64,000 nt of DNA, taken from contig JANCYW010000006.1 of the NCBI GenBank assembly GCA_026184775.1, positions 124,001 to 188,000 on the forward strand, given 5' to 3'. The stretch is from Cyanidium caldarium (taxonomy: Eukaryota > Rhodophyta > Bangiophyceae > Cyanidiales > Cyanidiaceae). Below the pieces are notes generated by a model. That model saw nothing but the letters and a program-made list of their open reading frames with translations. It did not search any database and was not told where the DNA came from. Positions 1 through 9,694 of the stretch are shown here, in pieces (position 1 is the first letter of the stretch; each line of letters starts with the position of its first letter). The position numbers and the translations under genes are program-made.

Positions 1-2180
1 GCGGCTATGTTCTCCAGCGGATGCGACGCCAGATGCAGCACGCGCCGCGACGCCGGATGGTTCAGTGGCAGGTTCGGCGCGTTCGCCTCGCCGGCATCGG
101 TGAGGCTGGTGAGCGAGTCGGTGCGAGGCGCACGGGCACTCGCGGCGCTGCCATCACCTCCTGCACCGTCACCTTCACGGACCGTGCCCTCCACCCCGTC
201 CGGCCGCAGCACCCGCGCCGGCAAGCCGGTGCTCACAAAATCCACACTCGCCTCGACGCACAACCCCTGACCGCTGCGCGTCGAGTAAGTGTGAAACTGG
301 TTGCCGTACGAACCGGTCAATAAACACTGATCGTCAGCGCTGAAAGTGCACTGGAACTTGTCGAAAATGTAGTCATTTTCGTACAACTCGCACAGCCGCG
401 GCCGTAGCGACTCGTGCACCGGCACCGTCAGCAACGGCTGTCGGTTCATCGCCAGGTCCCAAACCCGCAGCGACATGTAATCGCGCGCCAGCACGTACCG
501 CCCGGAGTGCGCAAACGCCAAGTCGCTGGTGGAGGCGATGATCTCGCTGAAAAAGCCGCGCTCGCCGCCGCCAGCCTCGTCGGACTGGTAAAACTCGCGA
601 AAGGCGCAGTCGCACAGCGCGTTGGTGCGCAGGTCGCACAGCTTCAGAATGCCCTTGCTGCTGCTGTACACAAACAGGTTGCAGTGCCGGGGGTGGAACT
701 CGGCCGCGGTGATCACCTCGGTCAGCTCCTCCATGTTGTCCGGTTTGATGTCCACCACGTTGAAACCCTCGGTGCAGATGTCCAGTCGCCACAGGTTGAT
801 GCGCAAGTCGTCGGCCGAGAGGAACGTCTCCTCGTCGCTGTTGAGCGAGATGGAGTTGATGTGGTAGGCGTGGGCGTTGGCGAACACGCGCTTGGGCACG
901 GCGGTAATCACCGAACCGACGCGCCGCAGTTTGGGCAGGCGCAACTCGGTGCCGCCCAGTGAGCCGGCCGATGCCAAGTCGCTGCTCAGCGGCGACGTCG
1001 GCAGCAGCGCGCTCGCTGGCGTAGCGGCTGCTGGCGCGGAGCCGCGGTGATGGTTGAAGGTGTTGGCGGACCCGCCGGTGGCGGCAGCGGTGACGAACGA
1101 GCTGCTGCTGTCGCTGCGTGTCGACTGGGTCGGGTTATCGAAACGCACCAACTCCAGCACCTGTTTCTCGTACACCCGCCACAGCTTGATGGTCTTGTCG
1201 TTGGTGGTCAGCAGTCGGTGTGCGCCGGACACGTCGCGACACCACCGCACCTGGTTGATCTTCTCCTCGATCTCCAGCGACTTGAGGTAGTCGAACTCGG
1301 GCTCGTGCGACTGAAACTGCGTCCAAAAGCGGTACTCGGGCGTGTAGAGGGCCGCGCCCGAGTCTCCCACCAATGAGAGAGGCCATGTCGCCGCGTCGTC
1401 GTCGTCGTCGTCGTCGACGCACTGGCGATCATCCTCACCGCTGAGAATCCGCTCGTCGTCGCGGTTGCCGTCGCCAAGCCCGTTGCGTCCGTCGTGCGCC
1501 CGCTCGCGCACCCCATCCAACGGCAATCGAAGCGGTGGCGGTGTATGCCGATCCTGACGAGCCGCGGCAATCCCACCACCGCCACCATACGTCGACATCA
1601 TCACGTCGCCTTCGGTCAGCTCTAGGTCGCCGTTGCTGACATCCGGCGCCCGCTCGTCGCGATCCAACTCCGACGCCGACGACAGCGACTCGTCGCGTTC
1701 GTCATCCTCCATCTCAGATATCTCGGCCGCATCGCCCAGCGCGTGGTTATGCGGTGGTCGGTCCCGCCAGAGTCGTCGTCCGTCCGACGCCTCCACGTCA
1801 TGGCCGTTTGTCCAGCGTGCTCGCGACACCGCGATGCGCGGCGAACGCGGCACGTTGGTCGGCACCGACGAGGCGCGCCCATCATCGGACCGCGCCGAGG
1901 CCGCAGCGCTGCTGCCACTGCCACTGCGACGCACTCCCGCCCGACGCGCATACACTTGTCGTCGTTGCGCGCGGGCGACCTGTTCGCGTCGCAGCGCCCA
2001 CCCGCGTCCGGCATCGACTCGCTGCAAAATGACCACCCGACCACCCTTGTCGCCGGTGGCAACAAAATCACCGGTGCGGCTAAACTCCACCGCCGATATC
2101 AAGTCCGCCTCTTGCGGCGGCTCGCCGGTAGTGCGTTCGCCAAACGCCTGGGCAAATCGATACTGCGGCACCTCGCCCAT
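1..2180 (-). CDS. PP2A regulatory subunit B55-like WD40 protein (3' end outside window)
   Basis: This is the B55 (PR55/B) regulatory subunit of protein phosphatase 2A, a seven-bladed WD40 propeller that selects substrates for the PP2A core. The frame is open from an ATG at 2180 to the window edge, about 726 codons. Diagnostic stretches are FVATGDKGGRVVI in blade 1, then FQSHEPEFDYLKSLEIEEKI, LLTTNDKTIKLW, FANAHAYHINSISLNSDEET, INLWRLDI, MEELTEVITAAEFHP, SGRYVLARDY and YENDYIFDKF. They lie in canonical order, and a match to the family's last blade (VLHLASHPLENIA) is cut by the window end. Oddity: blade 1 is interrupted by about 200 extra residues (roughly 1350-2020 bp), low complexity with a poly-Asp run. 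A second Ser/Ala-rich insert of about 60 residues sits near 960-1110. It is divergent from the aminotransferase gene across about 1.1 kb. The assignment is secure; the start rests on being the only ATG shortly before blade 1. Confidence 0.93.
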   Translation of the reverse strand, partial: MGEVPQYRFAQAFGERTTGEPPQEADLISAVEFSRTGDFVATGDKGGRVVILQRVDAGRGWALRREQVARAQRRQVYARRAGVRRSGSGSSAAASARSDDGRASSVPTNVPRSPRIAVSRARWTNGHDVEASDGRRLWRDRPPHNHALGDAAEISEMEDDERDESLSSASELDRDERAPDVSNGDLELTEGDVMMSTYGGGGGIAAARQDRHTPPPLRLPLDGVRERAHDGRNGLGDGNRDDERILSGEDDRQCVDDDDDDDAATWPLSLVGDSGAALYTPEYRFWTQFQSHEPEFDYLKSLEIEEKINQVRWCRDVSGAHRLLTTNDKTIKLWRVYEKQVLELVRFDNPTQSTRSDSSSSFVTAAATGGSANTFNHHRGSAPAAATPASALLPTSPLSSDLASAGSLGGTELRLPKLRRVGSVITAVPKRVFANAHAYHINSISLNSDEETFLSADDLRINLWRLDICTEGFNVVDIKPDNMEELTEVITAAEFHPRHCNLFVYSSSKGILKLCDLRTNALCDCAFREFYQSDEAGGGERGFFSEIIASTSDLAFAHSGRYVLARDYMSLRVWDLAMNRQPLLTVPVHESLRPRLCELYENDYIFDKFQCTFSADDQCLLTGSYGNQFHTYSTRSGQGLCVEASVDFVSTGLPARVLRPDGVEGTVREGDGAGGDGSAASARAPRTDSLTSLTDAGEANAPNLPLNHPASRRVLHLASHPLENIA

Positions 2181-3266
2181 GGCCTCGTCCGTTGTTGGGC
2201 ACCACCACGCCCCGTGGGAATGACGAGTAACGCTGCAGACGCACACACCGCTACGAAGCAAAGCGCGCCGTATGCGAATGATTCGGAGCACTCTGTCCGA
2301 TTGTGGGGCCGCGAACCCAGCGTCCTACCCGCGGAGCGCGTCGAAGAGCTCTGAGACACGAGAGCCGTCACCAGTTCCCGTGTCGCGTCGCCTCGTCCCC
2401 AATTCGCCTCGCTCCAGACCAGCTACGCCCGTAATGCCGCTGGACAATGCCCGCGCGGATCTCGTCCACCCGGTCCACGCTCGCCCGCCGGCGTCGGCAC
2501 CGGTGCCCGGCGAGCGCACCGATCGGCCACCCCGCCTCCACCCGTTCCTCCGGGTAGTGCGCTCTCCGTGACACCGAGCGCCCGCGCCCACGGCTCGCTC
2601 AGCCACGCACGCACTCGCTCGCTCGCTCGACCGTGCAAGCCTTTCCACGCGAGGCGCCGCGCAGTAACCTCGACGCGCAAGACACCCGCTGCAACCCGCG
2701 ACGGGAACGTGCCGCGGTCGTCGAAAGCGCCAGGCGCAATCACGCGACCGAGCCGCCTGCCCGCTGCGGGAGATGAACTGAAATGCGACAAAAATGGTCA
2801 AGAACAACGCAATCTTGACGCTGGCGAGATGCCGGGCGCTGCCCGCAACTCCTCCGTGATGGCGACCGCGACCAAAAACATCCTCTCCCATTCAGTGCCA
2901 GTGCGTGCATCACCGAGGCACACTGAAAGCGACCCAACTTCAGGTGCTTCTGAACAGGGCTTTCAGCCGGTGGCGATTCTCTGGACTGGCTCCCACGTCG
3001 CCCGGTGATCCTCGAGCACCGAACACTTGCTTTGCTCTCTGTCACCTCATCCGCGCTACTCTCTCGCTGCACGAGCCGCTTGTCCCTCTCCTTCGTGGAC
3101 GTCAGCGCTCCCGCTCCATGCGTGCACTTTTCCGCGCCCTCACATCGGTCGCGACGAATCGGCCACTCGATGGCGTTTCCTGCGTTGGCCGTGTCGGTCG
3201 CCCGCAGGGACGCCCCTGAATTCACGCGCGCACATCTCACCCGCCCGCCCGCATCAATTCACCACC
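2181..3266. other. Intergenic, divergent promoter region
   Basis: This stretch separates the divergent B55 and aminotransferase genes. It has several open frames on both strands, but none shows a recognisable domain or convincing protein composition. One minus-strand frame near 2325-2891 encodes a short hydrophobic segment, and I do not believe it is a gene. It most likely holds both promoters and 5' UTRs. I saw no tRNA-like structure or repeat. Confidence 0.6.
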
Positions 3267-4508
3267 ATGGTATCCACGACAATGGCCGACGTGCCTGTTC
3301 CGCACGGGCGCAACTTTTTGATGGTGCCCGGGCCGACCAACGTTCCGCAGCGCGTGCAGAATGCGATGCACCGCAACAGCGAGGACCACCGCTCGTTGGA
3401 CTTTCCCAAACTGGGGAAAACAGCGCTGGAGGAGATGAAGCGCGTGTTCATGTGCACGCGCGGCCACGCATTTATCTTCCCGGGGACGGGCACGCTAGGG
3501 TGGGAGGCGGCACTGAGTAACACGTTGAGCCCGGGCGATCGAGTGGTGACGGTGCGCTTCGGTCAATTCAGTCACCTGTGGGCCGATATGATGCAGCGCC
3601 TAGGGCTGGACGTGATAGCGCTGGATGTGGAGTGGGGCGAGGGCCCGCAGCGCGACATCATCGAGAGGTTGATCCGAGAGGACACCGGGCACCGCATTCA
3701 GGCGCTGTGTGTGGTGCACAACGAGACCACCACCGGGGTGACGTCGGACATTCCGGGCTTGCGGGCGATTCTGGATCGGTATCGGCACCCGGCGCTCTAC
3801 ATGGTGGATGGTGTGAGCAGTATCGGTGCCATGCCCTTCAAGTTTGATGAGTGGCGCGTCGACCTGGCCATCACCGGCTCGCAGAAGGCGCTGATGTTGC
3901 CGGCGGGCCTGGGGCTGGTGTGCGCGTCGCCCAAGGCGCTGGAGCACAGCAAGCGCGCCAAGCTGCCGCGGGTGTACATGTCGTTCGACGACCACCTCAA
4001 GTCGAATGCGGACGGTTTCTTTCCGTACACACCCAGCATCCCGCTGCTGTACGGGCTGCTGGAGGCGGTGAAGATGCTCGAGGAAGAGGGTATGGAGAAC
4101 GTGTGGGCGCGCCACTTTAAGTTGGCCGAAGGTGTGCGTCGCGCCGTCGCCGCCTGGAACCTGAAACTGTGCTGTCGCGACCGCGCGCGGCTGTCGGACA
4201 CCGTCACCACGGTGATGTTGCCGCCCGGGGTGGACGGCGTGGAGGTGGTCAAGGTCGCCTATCAGAAGTACAATCTGTCGCTGGGCGCCGGTTTGATGAG
4301 CTTGCGTGGCAAGGCGTTTCGCATCAGCTCGCTGGGTGACCTGAACGAGCTGACCATATTAGGCGCGTTGGCCGGTGTAGAGATGACCCTACGCGATTGC
4401 GGCTACCGCGGCTTCCAGCTGGGCGCCGGCGTGGCCGCGGCCGCCGACTACTACCAGGCGCACGCGGTGCAGACGCGCGGTTTCTCCAACGCCGTAGCGA
4501 AGATCTGA
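3267..4508 (+). CDS. Serine/alanine-glyoxylate aminotransferase, plant photorespiratory type
   Basis: A class-V PLP aminotransferase that converts glyoxylate to glycine using serine or alanine; with serine it yields hydroxypyruvate in photorespiration. The product is 413 aa (plant AGT1 is about 400). The start at 3267 was chosen because LMVPGPTNVPQRV, the family's N-terminal motif, follows 18 residues later; the frame stays open upstream without homology. Also visible are FPGTGTLGWEAAL, HNETTTGV, the PLP-aspartate motif MVDGVSSIG and the Schiff-base lysine in TGSQKALM (K207). The protein ends in Ala-Lys-Ile, which fits a C-terminal peroxisomal targeting signal (PTS1), as expected for a leaf-peroxisome-type enzyme. 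Its product would be the substrate of the hydroxypyruvate reductases encoded 5-9 kb downstream. Serine versus alanine preference cannot be read from sequence. EF-2 follows on the same strand after 522 bp. Confidence 0.93.
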   Translation: MVSTTMADVPVPHGRNFLMVPGPTNVPQRVQNAMHRNSEDHRSLDFPKLGKTALEEMKRVFMCTRGHAFIFPGTGTLGWEAALSNTLSPGDRVVTVRFGQFSHLWADMMQRLGLDVIALDVEWGEGPQRDIIERLIREDTGHRIQALCVVHNETTTGVTSDIPGLRAILDRYRHPALYMVDGVSSIGAMPFKFDEWRVDLAITGSQKALMLPAGLGLVCASPKALEHSKRAKLPRVYMSFDDHLKSNADGFFPYTPSIPLLYGLLEAVKMLEEEGMENVWARHFKLAEGVRRAVAAWNLKLCCRDRARLSDTVTTVMLPPGVDGVEVVKVAYQKYNLSLGAGLMSLRGKAFRISSLGDLNELTILGALAGVEMTLRDCGYRGFQLGAGVAAAADYYQAHAVQTRGFSNAVAKI

Positions 4509-5030
4509 AGCGAGACGGGCAAGGAAGGGCAGGCATCGGTTGCAGGGGAGGTTGAGACTAAAGCGTTATCTTTGTGGAACGGCCGAAAAGGGACGTGCGC
4601 CAAGCGCGGCAGAAGACAAGTGCATACAGGCGGACGCTGTCGACACACGGAGAGCGTAATGGAAAGGCTGCTGGTGGTGCGGGCACTCGCTCGATGAAGT
4701 ACCCGTCGATTCAGCGAGGAACTTGCCGTTCCCGATCCGGAACGCACCGCGGGACCTCCATGATTGCCGCTGATTGTCATATTTACCGGAAGAGGCCTTC
4801 GGCGTCGCCGGCGGGCGGTGTCGCGGCGGTGGATTCGGTTACACCTGGCCTGGTCTCGCCGCATATCCCGCGACGACGACTTGAATAGAGCCAGTGCGAC
4901 GGCAGCACAATACCGGTTTGCGCCTGGCGACGCCTTGCACTCGATCATCGATAACCGGGCTAGAGCGCATCGACCTGGAGGACGCTCGTGAGCAGACGTC
5001 GACAATCGTTTTTCGCAGCCCTCGATCGAC
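4509..5030. other. Intergenic, 3' of aminotransferase and 5' of EF-2
   Basis: Between two co-directional genes. It should contain the aminotransferase 3' UTR and the EF-2 promoter. I see no recognisable coding region, tRNA or repeat here. Confidence 0.6.
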
Positions 5031-7571
5031 ATGGTGAACTTTACGGTGGACCAGATGCGGTCCCTGATGGACACGCCCGAGCAGATCCGCAATATGTCGG
5101 TGATCGCGCACGTGGATCACGGAAAATCGACGTTGACGGATAGCCTGGTGGCGGCGGCGGGCATTATTGCGGTCACCGCCGCCGGCGACACGCGCCTGAC
5201 CGACACCCGGCAGGACGAGCAGGATCGCTGTATCACCATCAAGAGCACTGGCATCAGCCTCTTTTTCCACTACCCGCTAGAGCTGGATCTGCCGAAAGAC
5301 TCTGGCGACTCGCGCGACTTTTTAGTGAACCTGATTGACAGCCCTGGCCACGTGGACTTTTCCTCCGAGGTGACTGCGGCGTTGCGCGTCACCGACGGCG
5401 CGCTGGTGGTGGTGGATTGCGTAGAGGGCGTGTGCGTCCAGACCGAGACGGTGTTGCGGCAGGCGCTGGCCGAACGCATCAAACCGGTGATGACCATCAA
5501 CAAGCTGGACCGCGCTTTTCTGGAGCTGCAGCTAGAGGCGGAGGAGATGTATCAGACGTTCACCCGGGTGATCGAGACCGCCAACGTGATCATGGCCACG
5601 TACCAGGATCCGGCGCTGGGCGATGTGCAGGTGTCGCCGCAGAAGGGCACGGTAGCCTTCTCGGCCGGCCTGCATGGCTGGGCGTTCACCCTGACCCGCT
5701 TTGCGCGCATGTACGCCAAAAAGTTCGGCGTCGACGTGGAGAAGATGACCCACCGCCTGTGGGGTGACTCGTTCTTCAACCGCAAGACCAAAAAGTGGTC
5801 CAAATCAGACACGGACGCCGACGGCACCAAGCTGGAGCGCGCGTTCTGCGAGTTCATCATCAAGCCGGTGAAGAAGATCATCGAGCTGGCCATGTCCGAT
5901 CAGGTGGAGGCGCTGGAGAAGCTGCTGGCGGGCCTGGATGTGACGCTGAACAACGAGGACAAGCAACTGCGACAGAAGCCGCTGATGAAGCGGGTGCTGC
6001 AAAAGTGGCTGCCGGCCGATCAGGCACTGCTGGAGATGATGGTGACGCACTTGCCTTCGCCGGCCAAGGCGCAAAAGTACCGCACCGAGCTGCTGTACGA
6101 GGGACCGATGGACGACGTGGCGGCCACCGCCATGCGCAACTGCGACCCGAAGGGCCCGTTGATGCTGTACGTGAGCAAGATGGTGCCGGCCACCGACAAG
6201 GGCCGCTTCATCGCTTTCGGGCGGGTGTTCTCGGGCACGGTGCGCACCGGCATGAAAGTGCGCATCTACGGGCCGAACTACGAACCGGGCGAGAAGAAGG
6301 ATCTGGCGGTGAAGAACATCCAACGCACCATGCTGATGATGGGCCGTCGCACCGAGGCCATCGAGTCGATCCCGGCGGGCAACACCGTCGGTCTGGTGGG
6401 CCTGGATCAGTATTTGGTCAAGGCGGGCACGATCACCGACGAGGACACCGCCTTCCCGATCCGCAACATGAAGTACTCGGTGTCGCCGGTGGTGCGCGTG
6501 GCCGTCGAGCCGAAGAACCCCAGCGACCTGCCCAAGCTGGTGGAGGGTCTGAAGCGCCTGGCCAAGTCGGATCCGCTGGTGGAGGTGTCCATGGAGGAGA
6601 GCGGCGAGCACATCATCGCCGGCGCCGGTGAGCTGCACTTGGAGATCTGTCTCAAGGACCTGCAAGACGATTTTATGAACGGAGCGGAGATCCGCATCGG
6701 CAACCCGGTGGTCAGCTTCCGCGAGACCGTCGAGGGCGTGCCCAATCCGGAGTCGACCGCAGTGTGCCTGTCCAAATCGCCCAACAAGCACAACCGCCTG
6801 TACATTTACGCCGACCCACTGCCGGAGGGCGTGGCCAAGGCCATCGAGGACGGCAAGGTGACGCCGCGCGACGACGTGAAGACGCGCGCCAAGTACCTGC
6901 ACGAGGAGTTTGGGCTGGACGAGGACGCGGCGCGTCGCATCTGGTGTTTCGCGCCCGACACCACCGGCTGCAACCTGTTGATGGATCGCACCAAGGCGGT
7001 GCAGTTCATGAACGAGATCAAGGATTCGTGCGTGGCCGCCATGCAGTGGGCGACCAAAGAGGGTGCGTTGTGCGACGAGCCGATGCGCAACATCGGTTTC
7101 CACATCGCCGACGTGACCCTGCACGCCGACGCCATCCACCGCGGCGGCGGACAGATCATCCCCACCTGTAGGCGCTGTCTGTACGGCGCGCAACTGATGG
7201 CGGCGCCGCGTCTGTTCGAGCCGGTGTTCATGGTGGATATCACCTGCCCGGAACAGTGCGTCGGCGCCATTTACGGCCTGCTGTCGCGCAAGCGCGGCAT
7301 GGTCACCGAAGAGCAGCAGCGCTCCGGCACGCCGCTGTGGATCCTCAAGGCGTTTCTGCCAGTGGTGGAGTCGTTCGGATTCACCGCCGATCTGCGCTCG
7401 GCCACCTCCGGGCAGGCGTTTCCACAGATGATCTTCTCACACTGGGATGTGGTGAGCGGCAATCCGTTGGAGACCGGCAATTTGGCGTACGAGTTTTGCA
7501 AGTCCACCCGCCTCCGCAAAGGACTCAAAGAAGCCATACCGGACATCTCGCATTACTTCGACAAACTGTAA
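5031..7571 (+). CDS. Translation elongation factor 2 (eEF2)
   Basis: The translocase GTPase of cytosolic ribosomes; 846 aa, the usual eEF2 length, uninterrupted. Visible: G1 loop AHVDHGKS (residues 26-33), the switch-I stretch [18 protein letters not shown] carrying the threonine that eEF2 kinase phosphorylates in animals, G3 DSPGHVDF, G4 NKLD, the domain IV loop [13 protein letters not shown] with the histidine that is modified to diphthamide, and the family C-terminus HYFDKL. The start follows a pyrimidine-containing leader and aligns with other eEF2 N-termini ([10 protein letters not shown]). A cysteine replaces the usual alanine right after the diphthamide loop (IIPTCRR). It is convergent with peroxiredoxin Q, with a 133-bp gap. 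No sign of an organellar leader, so it is the cytosolic factor and not mitochondrial EF-G2 or the spliceosomal Snu114 paralogue. Confidence 0.98.
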   Translation: MVNFTVDQMRSLMDTPEQIRNMSVIAHVDHGKSTLTDSLVAAAGIIAVTAAGDTRLTDTRQDEQDRCITIKSTGISLFFHYPLELDLPKDSGDSRDFLVNLIDSPGHVDFSSEVTAALRVTDGALVVVDCVEGVCVQTETVLRQALAERIKPVMTINKLDRAFLELQLEAEEMYQTFTRVIETANVIMATYQDPALGDVQVSPQKGTVAFSAGLHGWAFTLTRFARMYAKKFGVDVEKMTHRLWGDSFFNRKTKKWSKSDTDADGTKLERAFCEFIIKPVKKIIELAMSDQVEALEKLLAGLDVTLNNEDKQLRQKPLMKRVLQKWLPADQALLEMMVTHLPSPAKAQKYRTELLYEGPMDDVAATAMRNCDPKGPLMLYVSKMVPATDKGRFIAFGRVFSGTVRTGMKVRIYGPNYEPGEKKDLAVKNIQRTMLMMGRRTEAIESIPAGNTVGLVGLDQYLVKAGTITDEDTAFPIRNMKYSVSPVVRVAVEPKNPSDLPKLVEGLKRLAKSDPLVEVSMEESGEHIIAGAGELHLEICLKDLQDDFMNGAEIRIGNPVVSFRETVEGVPNPESTAVCLSKSPNKHNRLYIYADPLPEGVAKAIEDGKVTPRDDVKTRAKYLHEEFGLDEDAARRIWCFAPDTTGCNLLMDRTKAVQFMNEIKDSCVAAMQWATKEGALCDEPMRNIGFHIADVTLHADAIHRGGGQIIPTCRRCLYGAQLMAAPRLFEPVFMVDITCPEQCVGAIYGLLSRKRGMVTEEQQRSGTPLWILKAFLPVVESFGFTADLRSATSGQAFPQMIFSHWDVVSGNPLETGNLAYEFCKSTRLRKGLKEAIPDISHYFDKL

Positions 7572-7704
7572 ACCGGAGAGAAGGAACCGACGTGGTGTCG
7601 ACGGCGGTTTAGTCGAATACGCCCCCGCTCGACGCCGAACATCCCCACACACGCCCCGTAACGTCACCATCCGCCCCGCGCGCACCCTCCATGTCCACTC
7701 CCTC

Positions 7705-8471
7705 TCACGGCGCCGCCGAGGCATCCAACTCCTTCAGCGACCGCTTCACCCACTCCAGGTGCTGGTCGGACTTGACGCCGCGCCACGCTTTCACGATCTT
7801 GCCGTCCTTAACGATGAAGGAGCTGCGCTCGATGCCCATAAACTCCTTGCCGAACATCTTGCGCAGCTTCCACACACCGTACGCCTCGGTAACGTGGCCG
7901 TCACCGTCAGACGCCAACGGGAACTGCAAGTTGTACTTGTCCCGGAAGGCCTCCAGATCCGGCAGCGGGTCCCGCGAGACGCCGATGACGGTCAGTCCGG
8001 CGGCGTCCAACTCGCTGAGCGAAGCGTTCAGGTCGCGCGCCTGCGTCGTGCACCCACTACAAAGAGCGTTCATCGCTAGTGGTTAGTTGCTATATAGTCT
8101 TAGAAAAATGTGGGAAGCATCCCTTGTCTTCGTCCGCTGCTCCGCCCCCCGGATGGCACTTGCGGCGTGTCCGCTTTCGGGTAAAAGTACACCAGCACCG
8201 GCTTGCCCCGATAACTGCTCAGCGACACCGACTCCCCGGACGCCGTCTGCAGGGTGAAATCGGGCGCCCTGTCTCCCTCGCCCACGTCCATGCGAAGGTG
8301 GGAGGGGCGGTGAACCGCTGTCCGCGTCGGCGGCGCCCACCGAGATGCACCGACGGGGCTCGAGGCGTGGCGACCGCGGCTCAACGCCCACTGCAGTCTT
8401 GCGCGTGGCGAGCGACTCGCATTCACTACGGTGTGACGAGCGCTTGCAGTGGGATAGGAGAGGATGAACAT
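7705..8471 (-). CDS. Peroxiredoxin Q / BCP-type thiol peroxidase, one intron
   Basis: Thiol peroxidase that reduces hydrogen and alkyl peroxides; plant PrxQ acts in plastids. Exon 1 (8164-8471) encodes GDRAPDFTLQTASG, SSYRGKPVLVYFYPKADTP. Exon 2 (7705-8056) resumes with GCTTQARDL and continues through ASDGDGHVTEAYGVW and ERSSFIVKDGKI to the stop. Splicing joins codon CC|T exactly and restores the peroxidatic motif TPGCT. Total 219 aa from the ATG at 8471, or 159 aa from the ATG at 8291, where the peroxidatic Cys becomes residue 45 as in bacterial BCP. The first 60 residues of the long form are Ser/Arg/Ala-rich without clear acidic content, so a plastid transit peptide is likely. Oddity: the resolving Cys five residues after the peroxidatic one in typical BCP/PrxQ is Arg here, suggesting a 1-Cys mechanism. 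It is divergent from the tetraspanin-like gene. Confidence 0.9.
8057..8163 (-). other. Spliceosomal GC-AG intron in the peroxiredoxin Q gene
   Basis: 107-nt intron inferred because the two halves of the PrxQ protein lie in different frames. The 5' splice site reads GCAAGT (8163-8158), which is the consensus apart from GC in place of GT. A yeast-like branch-point candidate, AACTAACC, lies about 25 nt before the acceptor TTTGTAG, which ends at 8057. Exact joining restores the conserved ADTP-GCTT peroxiredoxin motif. Confidence 0.85.
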
Positions 8472-8511
8472 CTCGTGAGGAGGAGATCGGTTTGAATGGC
8501 CTCTGCAGAGT

Positions 8512-8528
8512 ACACACACACACACACA
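8512..8528. repeat. (CA)n dinucleotide run
   Basis: A perfect alternating CA tract in the space shared by the divergent peroxiredoxin Q and tetraspanin-like genes. Similar CA/GT tracts precede CAP-G and the ACC-synthase-like gene. It is a microsatellite, possibly within a promoter or UTR. Confidence 0.8.
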
Positions 8529-8766
8529 GGGAGGCCGCGCTGCACACTGCAAAGGCACGCGCCGATGCGCATCGCGCACAGCACACCGGGCGCGAATCGT
8601 TCTCGCGGGTGCCGCGTGCGCGCATCGGTTCGTTTCCCCGACACGTCGTCGTCGGACAGCGCCTGGAGTCTGTGGTGAGAGCGCCGAGCGTACCTCTCCC
8701 GGCCTATGACGCTCCCTTCCCTCTCATCTTCCGCTCCCTCTCTTTGATCACTTCATTTCCGCGGTG

Positions 8767-9495
8767 ATGGGTCGCGGTGGTCTATGCGTGGCGGACGCCA
8801 AACTCACCACCTTTTTGCTGTTGGCGGGCAACACCGGCATCGCCCTGGCAGGTCTGTTGGTACTAGGAGTGGGTGCGTGGATGCAGCAGGGCCATGCCTT
8901 GAACAGTTATGCGCAGTATGAGCAGGTGAACCCGTTGGTGGCGGGGTTGTCGAGCAACGGCTGGGTGTACATCGTGTCCGGCTCGCTGTTGGCCGGCATC
9001 GGGCTGCTGGGGGTGGTATCGGCGTGTCTGGGGGTACACGGTTGTGGCAAGCCGTGCATATGCGTTTACAATTTGTTACTGGTGTTGGCTATCGTGTATT
9101 TATTGGCGTTGACGGTCCTGGCGTGGGTGGTGTATTCCACGACGGGGCCTGGCGGTGCGTCAGCCATTTCGCAGAACAGCTGGCGGCAGACGGTGCAGTC
9201 GAAACCGCAGTTTGTGTGCGCGCAAGAGCAAGCGTATTCGTGTGCCGGGTACAACAGCGGTGATTGCCAGCCGGGATCGGCCAACCCGCAGCTGTGTCCC
9301 GGACAGTCCACCGGCGGGCAGTGCCGAACCGCGGAGGATGAACACGACAACACCGGCTGCAACGGACCGTTGAATCAGGCTGTGCAGCACAGCTGGTACG
9401 TGGCGGCCATTGTGGCCACGTGTGGCCTGGGACTTGCCGTGTTTTGCTATGTACTCAGTTGTTGGAATGTGTGTTGCACTTGTTGCGGATGTTGA
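8767..9495 (+). CDS. Tetraspanin-like four-TM membrane protein
   Basis: 242 aa with the tetraspanin layout: TM1 near residues 15-38, a short first loop, TM2 near 65-87, TM3 near 96-122, a long Cys-rich extracellular loop (about 125-205) and TM4 near 212-235, ending in a Cys-rich tail (CWNVCCTCCGC) that could be palmitoylated. Tetraspanins organise plasma-membrane microdomains. The large loop has at least six cysteines (FVCAQ, YSCAGY, GDCQ, QLCP, GQCRT, TGCNG), but the family hallmark CCG is replaced by SCAG, so assignment rests on topology and loop position. The start at 8767 is the first ATG; a CT-rich tract (about 8698-8760) precedes it. It could also be an unrelated four-TM protein with a disulphide-rich loop. 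Confidence 0.65.
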   Translation: MGRGGLCVADAKLTTFLLLAGNTGIALAGLLVLGVGAWMQQGHALNSYAQYEQVNPLVAGLSSNGWVYIVSGSLLAGIGLLGVVSACLGVHGCGKPCICVYNLLLVLAIVYLLALTVLAWVVYSTTGPGGASAISQNSWRQTVQSKPQFVCAQEQAYSCAGYNSGDCQPGSANPQLCPGQSTGGQCRTAEDEHDNTGCNGPLNQAVQHSWYVAAIVATCGLGLAVFCYVLSCWNVCCTCCGC

Positions 9496-9694
9496 ACGAA
9501 CATGGGTGAGGCAATGAACCGAGGCGGGAGACTCGCCGGTGCGCACGGTGTGCCGGACGAGTGGAGGTACATCCGGCCACTGGCTCGAACCATCCAAACG
9601 CAAGGTCGGCGCTCGGTATTCTGGTCTACTGTACATGCTGGACATGACGGCAACGTCGGCCGCTGCCAGAGACTTGCCCGTTCCAGGCGTTTCA

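Noticed and set aside
2325-2891. 188-aa minus-strand frame with a short hydrophobic stretch in the B55/aminotransferase promoter space
   Set aside because: Starts with ATG, but composition is Arg/Ala/Gly-rich and non-globular, with no homology; the gap is more simply a divergent promoter.
5805-7193. 462-aa open frame antisense to EF-2
   Set aside because: EF-2 is certain on the other strand. The antisense frame is a by-product of GC-rich third positions, is full of His/Leu/Arg and has no domain.
9575-9600. tRNA B-box-like sequence (GGTTCGAGCC on the minus strand)
   Set aside because: The flanking bases do not pair into a T-arm, and no acceptor, D-arm or anticodon arm could be placed.
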